64,000 nucleotides of DNA from Hyphomonas atlantica corrig. (GCF_000682715.1 NZ_AWFH01000012.1:186001-250000); one strand, 5' to 3'; shown: positions 17,780-26,289, numbered from the stretch's first letter. Notes: a model not told the origin generated them from the letters alone. Numbers and translations are program-made.

Positions 17780-18194
17780 CGCCACTCTTACCAAAACCAT
17801 ATTCATCAACGCTGCGCCGGAACGGGTCTGGACCTATCTTGTCGAGCCGGAAAAGCTGGCGCGATGGTTCCACGAGGCAGATTCGGACCTCAGCGCAGGC
17901 ACTGACTATGCGCTGCTGCGCGAAAACCCGGACAAGCCCGACCCGAAGATGATTTGGGGCAAGGTTCTGGTGTCGGAGCCGCCTCATCGCCTGCGTTACA
18001 CATTTACGCATGCGTTCCTGAATGGACATGAAACCATTGTGGACTGGACGCTGGAATCCGCATTTGGCGGCACACGACTGACACTGGTGCATTCCGGATT
18101 TGAGACGTTCGACGGTGATGTGTTCGACATGCTGACAAGTCACGACAAGGGCTGGGACCAGCATTTCGTTCGGCTGCGCACGGTGGCTTCCTGA
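17772..18194 (+). CDS. SRPBCC / AHSA1-type ligand-binding protein
   Basis: 140 residues. It begins with the family-typical KTIFINAAPERVWTYLVEPEKLARWFHEAD and ends with a long helix DMLTSHDKGWDQHFVRLRTV; the middle has the beta-sheet cavity strands LRYTFTH and TIVDWTLES. A helix-grip fold that holds a hydrophobic ligand is expected, but the ligand is unknown. The 8-base overlap with the ArsR gene indicates translational coupling; the pair probably forms a sensing or detoxifying unit. Confidence 0.88.
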   Translation: MTDATLTKTIFINAAPERVWTYLVEPEKLARWFHEADSDLSAGTDYALLRENPDKPDPKMIWGKVLVSEPPHRLRYTFTHAFLNGHETIVDWTLESAFGGTRLTLVHSGFETFDGDVFDMLTSHDKGWDQHFVRLRTVAS

Positions 18195-18241
18195 GCGGCT
18201 TACTCATGCCCGGTTCAGCTGCTTCTTGCTAACCGGGCAGC

Positions 18242-18994
18242 ATGAAATCCCTTCTGACCAGTTTGCTGTTCAGCATTGCCGCGTTCGGTTTGGACGCTGC
18301 ACATGCGTTCGAACATCCGGCGTGCGGCACCGCTGATGAGGCGGCGTGCATGCTGGACGCGATCTGGTCGGCGGCTGAGCACTTGCCCGCAGAAAAGCAG
18401 AACCGGTTGAAGGCGCCGTTTCTGGAAACCGTGGCGAAGAGTGGCGACACGCTGTTGCTGCAGCACTGGCAGGCGCGGCTTGGCGCAGATCTGAGACGTG
18501 AGAAGGCCGTCGAACCCTATGCGAGGAAAAAGGCCAAGGCGGCTTTGTCGCGGGGGAATTGGACAGCATTTTTGCGCGATGCACGGGCAGGGGCGCAGCC
18601 CTTCAATATTGGCCGTCCTGAGATCATGGCAGAGGGCGCGCGTCTGGCACCGGACGCTCCAACCCGACGGCGCGTGGTTGATGCGATGTTCGAATTGGCC
18701 GGGCGTCCAATTGCAGCAAGCGGACTGGACCGGTCGTTTGAACAGGCCGATTTCGGTCATTCCCTCGCAGAACTGGCGATGGAGGCATGTGACTTGAGCA
18801 GTTTTGACCGTGCCATTGCGCTCACCGCTGATCCGGAGTCTCTACGCTATGCGCTGTGGCGGCGGCGGATTACCGGGCAGGCCGGAGCGCTGGCTGGGCG
18901 CATCCGGGCGGACGCGAATTCCGACGACACGCACCATGTTCGTCTTGCCCTCGACGGCTATGGACCCGTCCTCAAGCTCGGTTACTGCAATTGA
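18242..18994 (+). CDS. secreted hypothetical protein
   Basis: 250 residues with a Sec signal peptide (KSLLTSLLFSIAAFGLDAAHAF, likely cut after AHA). The mature part is mostly alpha-helical and has two close cysteines near its start (HPACGTADEAACMLDAIW) that could form a disulphide. The repeated short helices (SGDTLLLQHWQ, AGALAGRIR) suggest a TPR/Sel1-like solenoid but no repeat consensus is clear. No family recognised. Preceded by the ArsR-SRPBCC pair, followed by mscS. Confidence 0.6.
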   Translation: MKSLLTSLLFSIAAFGLDAAHAFEHPACGTADEAACMLDAIWSAAEHLPAEKQNRLKAPFLETVAKSGDTLLLQHWQARLGADLRREKAVEPYARKKAKAALSRGNWTAFLRDARAGAQPFNIGRPEIMAEGARLAPDAPTRRRVVDAMFELAGRPIAASGLDRSFEQADFGHSLAELAMEACDLSSFDRAIALTADPESLRYALWRRRITGQAGALAGRIRADANSDDTHHVRLALDGYGPVLKLGYCN

Positions 18995-19029
18995 TGGGAA
19001 CCTGAACCGGGTTCGCGCGTTACACGCGG

Positions 19030-19935
19030 ATGGAGTTTACGCCCATTGAAGACCTGAAGACCGAAGTCGAAAACATGGCTTCAGCCTTCTTCAAGAGCCT
19101 GCCCAATCTCACCATTGCGCTGGTCATCCTGATTGTGACCCTGATTGCGGGCCGGATTATCCGGGCGATTGTCTCGACGGCCATGCATCGCGCGCGGGTT
19201 CGGGACGCATTGGTGACACTGGCGCAAAACCTGATTTCCATCGCGGCCTGGATTGTCGGCGTGGCGATTGCAATGACGGTGATTTTCCCGTCCGTGTCGC
19301 CCTCTGACATTATTGCCGGTCTCGGCCTGACATCTGTCGCGATCGGCTTTGCGTTCAAGGACGTGTTCGAGAATTTCCTTGCAGGCGTTATAATCCTTGG
19401 CCGCGAGAAGCTTCGGATCGGTGACGTGATCGAATGCGAAGAGGTCTATGGCCGGGTCGAGAGCATTTTGATCCGCGAGACCCATGTGCGGGAAACCGAC
19501 GGTGAGCTTGTCATCGTGCCGAATTCATACCTGTTCAAGAATCCGGTCAATATTGAAACCGACCGCACCCTGAAGCGACAGGAACTCGTGGTCGGCGTCG
19601 ATTATGATACCGACATGCGCAAGGCCAAGTCGGTACTTCAGGAGGCGCTGGCAAGCTGTGAGTCGGTCGAGCAGTCTGAAACCATGGACGTTCAATGTGT
19701 CTCGTTCGGTGGCTCGTCCATCGATTTCAAACTGCTCTGGTGGTCTGGCAGCCGTCCGGCGGATCAGCGCGCGACCTATGATGAAGTCGCCTTTGCTGTG
19801 AAGGATGCGCTGGACGACGCAGGTATCACCATTCCATTCCCGCAATCCACGCTGTCCTTCCGGAAGGAAGCTGTCCCGATCCCGTTGCAGGCACGGATGG
19901 TCAAGGACCGCGAAGAGGTCGGCGAAAACAGCTGA
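19030..19935 (+). CDS. small mechanosensitive channel, MscS family
   Basis: 301 residues, close to E. coli MscS. Three hydrophobic segments precede the pore helix and the conserved hinge GLGLTSVAIGFAFKDVFENFLAGVIIL (in MscS: GxAxGxALQxxLxNxxAG). The cytoplasmic beta domain follows with RIGDVIECEEVYGRVESI and VPNSYLFKNPVNI. It opens under membrane tension in hypo-osmotic shock. Inner membrane homoheptamer expected. No RBS stands out before the ATG at 19030. Confidence 0.93.
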   Translation: MEFTPIEDLKTEVENMASAFFKSLPNLTIALVILIVTLIAGRIIRAIVSTAMHRARVRDALVTLAQNLISIAAWIVGVAIAMTVIFPSVSPSDIIAGLGLTSVAIGFAFKDVFENFLAGVIILGREKLRIGDVIECEEVYGRVESILIRETHVRETDGELVIVPNSYLFKNPVNIETDRTLKRQELVVGVDYDTDMRKAKSVLQEALASCESVEQSETMDVQCVSFGGSSIDFKLLWWSGSRPADQRATYDEVAFAVKDALDDAGITIPFPQSTLSFRKEAVPIPLQARMVKDREEVGENS

Positions 19936-19990
19936 GCCCGCGCCCGATTGCCCCTTGGCGAGGCGGAGATTCGCGCCGTAGAATGCCCGT

Positions 19991-20743
19991 ATGAGCGATT
20001 TGGAATTTACCGAAGATCCTGATGGCGATCCGCCTGAAGCCATTGTGGGCAGCAAGGAGGTTGGCGCGCTGGCCCACCTCTATCGTGCGGAAGTTTATCG
20101 CTCGACCATTTGGCGACAACGTCTGGACCAGACGACGAACTGGGCTGTGATCTCGACCGGGATCGGCTTGTCAGTGTCGTTTGCCAGTGATCGCGCATCT
20201 CCCTTTCCCATCGTGCTGGTCGGTGCGTTGTGCATTATGTTCCTGATACTGGAAGCGCGTCGCTATCGATTTTTCTATGTCTGGCGGTTCCGGGCGCGCG
20301 TGCTGGAGATTGCATTTTACGTCCCCATGCTGCGCGGGAAAGGCGCCCGGATACCGCTCGACCGAGGCACCGCCCTGTCGGACGATTATGAAAAGCCGCA
20401 ATACCGAATATCCATGGCGCGCGCCATTGGGCGGCGGTTGCGCCGGAATTATGGCTGGATTTTCGCCATTCAGGGCGCGGCCTATTTTGCCAAGATTGCG
20501 ATCCATCCAACCGATGTGCTGACTCTGGGAGAGTTTGTCCGACGTGCTCATATTGGGCCGATCCCGGGCCTGGTTTCGATCATCTGCGGCCTGCTGTTCC
20601 ATGCCGCCTGGATGACATTGGCCTGGAAAACCTGGTTCGATGAACGCCAGGACAACACCAAGATGGCCGACTTCCTGAAAAGCCGCGAAGACGTCAACCG
20701 GCGGCCCAAGGCGCAGCCGCTGGGCGACATCTCAAAGGATTGA
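19991..20743 (+). CDS. DUF2270 membrane protein
   Basis: 250 residues. The signature HLYRAEVYRSTIWRQRLDQTTNWAVISTGIGLS and the segment LEARRYRFFYVWRFRARVLEIAFYVPML identify DUF2270. About four hydrophobic stretches: two close together near residues 52-85, one about 155-165 and one about 195-215. Function unknown. It follows mscS after a 55-base gap on the same strand and may be co-transcribed. Confidence 0.88.
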   Translation: MSDLEFTEDPDGDPPEAIVGSKEVGALAHLYRAEVYRSTIWRQRLDQTTNWAVISTGIGLSVSFASDRASPFPIVLVGALCIMFLILEARRYRFFYVWRFRARVLEIAFYVPMLRGKGARIPLDRGTALSDDYEKPQYRISMARAIGRRLRRNYGWIFAIQGAAYFAKIAIHPTDVLTLGEFVRRAHIGPIPGLVSIICGLLFHAAWMTLAWKTWFDERQDNTKMADFLKSREDVNRRPKAQPLGDISKD

Positions 20744-20783
20744 GGTGCGTGTGACGTTGCCAATCGGTAGTCGCCCAAGCCAG

Positions 20784-21509
20784 TCAGTCATTCCAAATGA
20801 GCGACAATTGAAAAGTACTCTTAGGCAACAGGCTGAATACGTCACCGGTCCGTGAAGCGTTTAGTATGCGATCACATCGAAAAGTGCGGGGCTCGTTTCG
20901 TAGATGATCAAATGAGACGACATACCAGACCGGATATTTTAGCAGGAGGTAGTGCGGATCAATCCGTCGCCGCGATACCGCGCCATCCTCGCTCTTGTAG
21001 TCGATTTCCAGTGTTTCCAAATCCATAAATGCCTGATGCAAGGATTGAACAATCCGTTTTGGGGGAGCGGTGACACTGGCCTGCACATATGTCGAGGCCG
21101 TAGCGCCTACCAGAATTCGGGCTCTTAATCGGTCAACAGATTCACGTTTGGTTGGCGAGAATGACGCTACGAGTTGACGGCGAACCGAGTCGAGATTGGC
21201 CAGAAACAGAGGCGATTTCATTTGCTCCGCAACGGCAATGCTGATGAGAAGGTCAACAGCCTCGGAGTAATCAAGATTCAGGCGGCCGACGCCCCAGTTT
21301 CGATTGAGGCGTACGCCACCACCCCGCCCGCGATCGGCATCAATCTGCATTCCCTGGTCCCGCATGAGCGCCAGATCCCGGGTGATGGTGCGTTCGCTGA
21401 CGCCGTGCTGACGGGCGAGGTCTTTGACCGTGCGGTGGGAGTCCTGTTTCAGTTCAACCGCGAGCAATTCTATCCTGCGCAATCTGACTGAGGTATTTGC
21501 TCTGGGCAT
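20784..21509 (-). CDS. HTH-WYL domain transcriptional regulator (YafY type)
   Basis: 241 residues from the ATG at 21509; an in-frame ATG at 21551 would add 14 residues of non-family character. N-terminal winged helix: RLRRIELLAVELKQDSHRTVKDLARQHGVSERTITRDLALM. The C-terminal part is a WYL ligand-sensing region with the variant core HYLLLKYPVWYVVSFDHLRNEPRTFRCDRI (WYV instead of WYL). It probably controls the divergent VOC-domain gene; a palindrome lies in the intergenic region. Such proteins often sense small molecules or nucleotides. Confidence 0.88.
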   Translation of the reverse strand: MPRANTSVRLRRIELLAVELKQDSHRTVKDLARQHGVSERTITRDLALMRDQGMQIDADRGRGGGVRLNRNWGVGRLNLDYSEAVDLLISIAVAEQMKSPLFLANLDSVRRQLVASFSPTKRESVDRLRARILVGATASTYVQASVTAPPKRIVQSLHQAFMDLETLEIDYKSEDGAVSRRRIDPHYLLLKYPVWYVVSFDHLRNEPRTFRCDRILNASRTGDVFSLLPKSTFQLSLIWND

Positions 21510-21519
21510 CAAAGAAATA

Positions 21520-21534
21520 CGACACAAAATGTCG
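21520..21534. promoter_or_regulatory. palindrome between WYL regulator and VOC gene
   Basis: CGACA-CAAAA-TGTCG, perfect 5-bp arms, 10 bases upstream of the regulator's start codon. Candidate binding site for the WYL regulator. Confidence 0.45.
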
Positions 21535-21608
21535 CATTTTTCAATAAGCAACTCTCACCACACACCTCAACGCACGCGCTAGCTAAATGGCGTATTGGAG
21601 ATTGCATC

Positions 21609-21965
21609 ATGAAAATGAACTACTTCGTCGTCGGAACAAATGACATGCCCGCTGCTGTCCGATTCTACAAAGCGCTGTTTGAGCGGCAGGGTCTCAATCA
21701 GGTTGCTCCGTCCGACCGCATGACTTATTGGGTGGAGCAGGATTTTGCATTTGCCGTGGCGCGCCCATTCAACGAACAGCCAGCGACTTTCGGGAACGGC
21801 ACTATGGTGGGATTCTGCGTCGGAACCGTTGAGGAGGTCAGGCGCATTCACGCCTTAGCCATTGAGCATGGCGGTACGTGCGAGGGGGCACCTGGGCAAC
21901 GGGGCCCTAAATATTCTGCTTATGTCAGAGATCTCGATGGCAACAAGATTTGCTTGTCTGACTAA
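21609..21965 (+). CDS. VOC-fold protein (glyoxalase/bleomycin-resistance type)
   Basis: 118 residues: YFVVGTNDMPAAVRFYKALFE at the start and VRDLDGNKICLSD at the end are the two halves of a VOC module. Single-module proteins of this size act as dimers on glyoxal-type, antibiotic or unknown substrates. The expected first metal His is absent from the first strand (YFVVGT), so metal binding may be altered. Divergent from the WYL regulator and probably its target. Confidence 0.85.
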   Translation: MKMNYFVVGTNDMPAAVRFYKALFERQGLNQVAPSDRMTYWVEQDFAFAVARPFNEQPATFGNGTMVGFCVGTVEEVRRIHALAIEHGGTCEGAPGQRGPKYSAYVRDLDGNKICLSD

Positions 21966-22087
21966 GCCGAGCACGACGAAGGCCGTGCGATAAAATTCTG
22001 ACCGAATTCCATCCACAATGGCCCAATTCAGGATGATCGCATCTGTTCATCTCGGATTGGGGGTAATTGCATCTTGATGGTGCGGAT

Positions 22088-22963
22088 TTAACCCGCCGGG
22101 CCTCTGCGGCCGCCGCCATTGCCGTCGCCGCGGCGGGCGAGGAAGGCGAGGCGCTCGAACAGGGCGACATCCTGTTCGTTTTTCAGGAGTGCGCCATGCA
22201 GGGGCGGGGTGAGGCGGTCCGGATCCTGTTCCTTGAGGGTCTCTAGATCGATGTCCTCATTCATCAGGAGCTTCAGCCAGTCGAGTAGCTCAGACGTGGA
22301 CGGCTTCTTCTTCACACCCGGCAGTTCGCGCATGGCGTAGAAGGTCGTCAGCGCGTCCTTGACCAGCTTGTTCTTGATATCCGGGAAGTGGACATCGACG
22401 ATCTCTTTCATCGTCTCTTCGTCCGGGAACTTGATGAAGTGGAAGAAGCAGCGGCGCAGGAAGGCGTCCGGCAGTTCCTTTTCATTGTTCGATGTGATGA
22501 TCACGATCGGACGTTGCTTCGCCTTGATGGTCTGGTCGGTCTCGTAGACATAGAACTCCATCCGGTCGAGCTCTTGCAGGAGGTCGTTCGGGAATTCGAT
22601 GTCGGCCTTGTCGATCTCGTCAATCAGCAGAATTGGGCGCTTTTCAGCGGTGAACGCTTCCCACAGCTTGCCCTTCTTGATGTAGTTCGCCACGTCCTTC
22701 GCGCGCTCTTCACCCATCTGGCCGTCGCGCAGCCGGGAGACCGCATCATATTCGTAAAGGCCCTGGCTGGCTTTCGTTGTAGATTTGATGTGCCACTCGA
22801 TCAGTTCTGCGCCGAGCGCTTTGGCCACTTCAACGGCGAGGACGGTTTTACCGGTGCCGGGTTCACCCTTGATCAGGAGCGGACGCTCCAAAGCGATTGC
22901 CGCGTTGACTGCCACTTTCAAATCATCGGTGGCGACATAATCCTGGGTGCCTTCAAAACGCAT
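22088..22963 (-). CDS. MoxR-type AAA+ ATPase
   Basis: 291 residues from the ATG at 22963, which has GAGGAAG upstream. Walker A GEPGTGKT, Walker B ILLIDEID, sensor 1 IITSNNEKELPDAFLRRC (with arginine finger). The N-terminal RFEGTQDYVATDDLKVAVNAAIALERPLL is typical of the MoxR/CoxD group. The C-terminus is a Gly/Arg tail (RRGDGNGGGRRGPAG). Such ATPases work with vWA proteins as metal-insertase or protein-complex remodelling chaperones; the probable partner is the vWA gene at 16141. Here it lacks an immediate neighbour on its strand. Confidence 0.92.
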   Translation of the reverse strand: MRFEGTQDYVATDDLKVAVNAAIALERPLLIKGEPGTGKTVLAVEVAKALGAELIEWHIKSTTKASQGLYEYDAVSRLRDGQMGEERAKDVANYIKKGKLWEAFTAEKRPILLIDEIDKADIEFPNDLLQELDRMEFYVYETDQTIKAKQRPIVIITSNNEKELPDAFLRRCFFHFIKFPDEETMKEIVDVHFPDIKNKLVKDALTTFYAMRELPGVKKKPSTSELLDWLKLLMNEDIDLETLKEQDPDRLTPPLHGALLKNEQDVALFERLAFLARRGDGNGGGRRGPAG

Positions 22964-23357
22964 GAATTCTTCCTCATCTGGGTCTGACCCAACAATAGTG
23001 TGGCGGGCCTGAGGAGCAAGCGCTGACGTGGCGAAAGGGCAGCTGTCGCGCTGCAGCATTGAATTCATTTTTGCGCAGGGAGGCTCTGTGGTAAAAGGAA
23101 GTCAGCCATGCGTACCGCCGCAGTGCCTCAAGCTTCAGATGAGTGCCGCGCTGGATTTGGTTAGGTCGTCCCCTGAGGACCGTGACGGACCAAACCCCTC
23201 GCAGGCCTGTTGATCCTACGCATTCGGGAACCGGGCGCATGGTGCCTTTATGGTATGCAATTGATTGCAGATTTTTGACAGACTTACGCAATCGCAATCA
23301 AGCGTTAACGCCTTTCTGCAAATTTTATCAAAATCTGCAGGAGTGGAATCAGACACT
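22964..23357. other. protein-free region between moxR and flbT
   Basis: 394 bases with divergent genes on both sides and no convincing protein frame. Visible elements: a possible hairpin at 23156-23194 (outer TTTGGT / ACCAAA, inner GGTC / GACC), an AT-rich stretch with TTGACA at 23275-23280 lacking a good -10, and the inverted repeat at 23316-23340 just before flbT. Probably holds the promoters and leaders of both genes. Confidence 0.5.
23316..23340 (+). promoter_or_regulatory. inverted repeat next to the flbT ribosome site
   Basis: CTGCAAATTTT-ATC-AAAATCTGCAG: 11-bp arms with one mismatch and a 3-base loop. Its 3' arm runs into the AGGAG that could be the flbT Shine-Dalgarno, so it can act as a DNA operator or as an mRNA hairpin modulating flbT translation. 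A related half (TGCAGATTTTT) occurs at 23266-23276. Confidence 0.55.
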
Positions 23358-23744
23358 ATGCCATTGAAGCTGTCCCTCAAACCGGGCGAAACATTCGTGG
23401 TGAACGGCGCGGTTGTCAGAAATGGCGACCGGCGCGGCGTACTTCTGCTCGAAACGCGCGCCCGAGTGCTGCGCGAGAAGGATATTCTGAGACCTACCGA
23501 AGCGACCACGCAGGCGGGGCGCGCCTATTTCGCGATCATGCAGATGTACCTGCTCGGCGAAGTCGATGGTCCGCCATATGCGCAGGCAGCTGAAGCCATC
23601 GCAGGGTTGCTCGCCGTCTGCGAAAGCGATGAAGACCGTGAAAATGTTCTGGAAATTTCGGCCGATGTTGCCAGTTCCAATCTATATCGCGCGCTGAGCC
23701 GGTGCAGAAAGCTGATGGCCGCTGACGCGCGAGGACCGGAATGA
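23358..23744 (+). CDS. flbT: flagellin mRNA regulator FlbT
   Basis: 128 residues from the ATG at 23358, the family length; an upstream in-frame start would add 31 unrelated residues. PLKLSLKPGETFVVNGAVVRNGDRRGVLLLETRARVLREKDIL is the FlbT hallmark, followed by YFAIMQMYLLGE and a C-terminal helical section ending SNLYRALSRCRKLM. In Caulobacter FlbT binds the flagellin leader and destabilises the mRNA until the hook is complete. Its usual partner FlaF is not in the window. The stop overlaps the next start (ATGA). Confidence 0.9.
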   Translation: MPLKLSLKPGETFVVNGAVVRNGDRRGVLLLETRARVLREKDILRPTEATTQAGRAYFAIMQMYLLGEVDGPPYAQAAEAIAGLLAVCESDEDRENVLEISADVASSNLYRALSRCRKLMAADARGPE

Positions 23745-24049
23745 TGGCGAAACCAATGCGCATGGACCCTCTCCCTGATCCGAAGGCTGTCTCACTAGAT
23801 GAGGCAATCTCCCTGTTGGAGGCCGGGAAGGGTGAAGGCTTGTTGGTGGATCTCGGACACGGCCGCACAGCCACAGCAGATGGCCATCGTGGTGAGGAAG
23901 GCTTGCTGCAGCGTCTGCGCGGCCATCGCATGATGATGTCCCTGGCCTCTGGCGGCGCCGACCTGTCCCGGTTCGCGGGCATGGGAGATGCAGTCATTGT
24001 TGCGCCGCTCGTGCAGGAAATCCTCGACGCAGCGGACCAAAAAGATTAG
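23741..24049 (+). CDS. unknown protein coupled to flbT
   Basis: 102 residues starting in the ATGA overlap with the flbT stop, so translation is likely coupled. No signal or membrane helix. The sequence contains LDEAISLLEAGKGEGLLVDLGHGRTATADGHRGEEG, a Gly/His-rich centre, then RLRGHRMMMSLASGGADLSRFAGMGDAVIVAP. No family recognised. The tight linkage makes a flagellar or post-transcriptional role worth testing. It ends nine bases before marC and may share its transcript. Confidence 0.6.
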   Translation: MMAKPMRMDPLPDPKAVSLDEAISLLEAGKGEGLLVDLGHGRTATADGHRGEEGLLQRLRGHRMMMSLASGGADLSRFAGMGDAVIVAPLVQEILDAADQKD

Positions 24050-24058
24050 GTCGCGCGC

Positions 24059-24706
24059 ATGAGCGCCGAACTGATCTCTCTTTTTACCGCATCCTTTGTC
24101 ACCTTTTTCGTCCTGATCGACGCCTTGGGCGTCGCGCCCGTGTTTGCGACGCTGACGGCGAGTGGTGATGCCGCCTATCGTCGCCGCATGGCGATCAAGT
24201 CGATTATTGTCGCCACGATTATCATTTATGGGTTTGCGTTTGGCGGCTCCTGGCTACTCGGCGCAATGCACATCTCGATTGATGCGTTCCGGGCTGCCGG
24301 CGGCATCCTGCTGTTCATGATCGCGCTCGACATGGTGTTCGAGAAACGGACGGAACGTCGCGAAAACCGCGTTGAAGAGCATATCGACAGCCACGCAGCA
24401 GACCCCGAGCCGGATGATGTATCCGTGTTCCCGCTTGGCATTCCAATGGTAGCCGGGCCAGGTACGATCGCCACGGCCATGTTCTACATGTCTGACAAGT
24501 CCGACTGGATCGAGAAGGGGATTGTCCTGTCTGCGATCGGCCTGAACCTTGCGCTGACGCTTCTGATCTTCCTGGCTGCGGGGCCACTGGTCAGACTTAT
24601 GGGGGCAAGTGTTGCGGGCGCGCTGACGCGGATCCTGGGCGTCATTCTTGCGGCCTTGTCCGTTCAGCTTCTGATCGATGGCATTCGCGGCGCATTCAAT
24701 CTCTAG
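24059..24706 (+). CDS. MarC family inner membrane protein
   Basis: 215 residues with six hydrophobic segments. Signatures: FVTFFVLIDALGVAPVFATLT at the start, GGILLFMIALDMVF in the middle, and FPLGIPMVAGPGTIATAMFYM after an Asp/Glu/Arg-rich loop, all typical of MarC/UPF0056. Despite the name, no antibiotic-resistance role is established for this family. It probably follows the flbT unit on one transcript. Confidence 0.92.
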   Translation: MSAELISLFTASFVTFFVLIDALGVAPVFATLTASGDAAYRRRMAIKSIIVATIIIYGFAFGGSWLLGAMHISIDAFRAAGGILLFMIALDMVFEKRTERRENRVEEHIDSHAADPEPDDVSVFPLGIPMVAGPGTIATAMFYMSDKSDWIEKGIVLSAIGLNLALTLLIFLAAGPLVRLMGASVAGALTRILGVILAALSVQLLIDGIRGAFNL

Positions 24707-24709
24707 CGA

Positions 24710-26074
24710 TCAGATTCCTGTCGGCTCGATACGCTTTTTCGGAAGGCGGACATTCCGGCGGAACGTTGCGATCATCACATAGAGCAGGGCCAGCCCAGAC
24801 GCAGTAAGGCCCATGACCTGAAACATCAGGTCGCGGGTCCACTTGATTCCGGTGTCGGCAATGCGCAGGGCGTCTTCGCCATTCTGCTTCACCAGAGCAA
24901 CAGAGCGGTCACCGCCAGCCTCGGCCAGCAGGCGCGCGCGACGCAGATCCGCTTCGTCTTTCAAATGCTCGATCAAAGTGATGGCTGCGGGCGTGCTCGT
25001 CAGCATGCCGATCCGGTCAATCTGGACGAGGTCTGCCTCGAGTTGCTGCAGGCCCGCCGGATCGATGGCGTTCATATAGGCGTCGCGCACCCGATCAACA
25101 CGCACGCTGGTTGTGGCCAGTTCGTCGAAAGCGTCTTCCAGGGCAGGGCGGAGTACCGAGTCGGGAATCGCATCGTTCAGCCGGTTGCGCATATAGGTCG
25201 TGAATTCCGGGGTCATTCGCCGGGCGCGCCGGGCGGACTTCAGGATGGACGCCGCCCGGACGTTCCCGTCGCCCACGCCATCCGCGCTCTCGGCACCGAT
25301 GAGGCCGATGGCCGTCACTTTCAGCGTAATCGGATCAACCCGGTCGCCCTTTACCCAGCGCTCTGAGTTGTTGGCAAGGTCCGCGAACGTGCCGAGCAGG
25401 ATGAAGCGCCGGTCGGCCGAGCGGGCGCTCGCCGCAAGGGTCACCTCGGTTTCGGCTTCCTCGCCCAGGTCCGACGTGTCTGCCGTTTCAGCGTCCGTGT
25501 CCGGGTTCGTCGCTTCCGCTTCATCTGTTTCGTCCAGAGCGGTCGATGCGGATGCAAATGTCTTGCGGCCAGCGGCAGCTTCTGCCTCTTCGAATTTCAG
25601 GCCGATATCGAGCGGAAGCTTGCGCAAGGCGGCAGCGGCCAGGCGATCATCCGCGCGGTCCATCTTCACCCCGTCTGAATCTGCCTGAAGCTCCCGCACA
25701 GATTCACGGTCAAGCATTTCGGGCGCAGCCAGCAGGAAACCACGCGCTGCGGAAACGTCCATATCGGTCAGTTCGCGTTCGACGATGTCGTGCCAGAATT
25801 TGTATTTGTCGCCGCCGCTGCGCGGAGAGATGGAGGCAAAGGACTCGTCCATGTTGCGGCGGGTCTGGTCGATGGCTTCGATGGTGGGTGTGTCGGAGAA
25901 CCCTTCGCCGGAGAATGCCATTGAGAGGCTCTGCGCGGCGATGACAGGCATGAGGACCAGCAGCGAGTTGAAGACAACTGCCTGCATCCAGCCGGACGTC
26001 TTATCCATAGTTTTCCGGCGTCGGGCCATGTACGCTGAAACCAATGCATCCGTAGTGTTTGGGACAGATTTCAT
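24710..26074 (-). CDS. unknown membrane protein with large acidic central domain
   Basis: 454 residues from 26074; an ATG at 26008 (MDKTSG) has a GGAA site at better spacing and would give 432 residues, so the start is uncertain. One membrane helix near the start (VVFNSLLVLMPVIAAQSLSMAF) and one near the end (FQVMGLTASGLALLYVMIATF) leave ~350 residues between them, likely in the periplasm. The middle includes an Asp/Glu/Thr-rich linker (DETDEAEATNPDTDAETADT). The C-terminal tail is basic (FRRNVRLPKKRIEP). No family recognised. Convergent with marC and divergent from dksA. Confidence 0.65.
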   Translation of the reverse strand: MKSVPNTTDALVSAYMARRRKTMDKTSGWMQAVVFNSLLVLMPVIAAQSLSMAFSGEGFSDTPTIEAIDQTRRNMDESFASISPRSGGDKYKFWHDIVERELTDMDVSAARGFLLAAPEMLDRESVRELQADSDGVKMDRADDRLAAAALRKLPLDIGLKFEEAEAAAGRKTFASASTALDETDEAEATNPDTDAETADTSDLGEEAETEVTLAASARSADRRFILLGTFADLANNSERWVKGDRVDPITLKVTAIGLIGAESADGVGDGNVRAASILKSARRARRMTPEFTTYMRNRLNDAIPDSVLRPALEDAFDELATTSVRVDRVRDAYMNAIDPAGLQQLEADLVQIDRIGMLTSTPAAITLIEHLKDEADLRRARLLAEAGGDRSVALVKQNGEDALRIADTGIKWTRDLMFQVMGLTASGLALLYVMIATFRRNVRLPKKRIEPTGI

Positions 26075-26289
26075 TCAGCGCATCGTCGCGAGAAAGATCA
26101 AGGGCTGGCCTGTAAATTGCACCGAATTTCTCGGAATACGACGCCGTCGATTGGTAACAATCTCATGAAGATTACATGATTTTGCCTCAATTGACTGAAA
26201 ACATTGGCAAAAATTACTCAGCGGCAGGAATTGCAGAGAATCACTAGGCGGTCTATATCCGCCCCCAAACAGAGTAAGGTGAATAAGCG

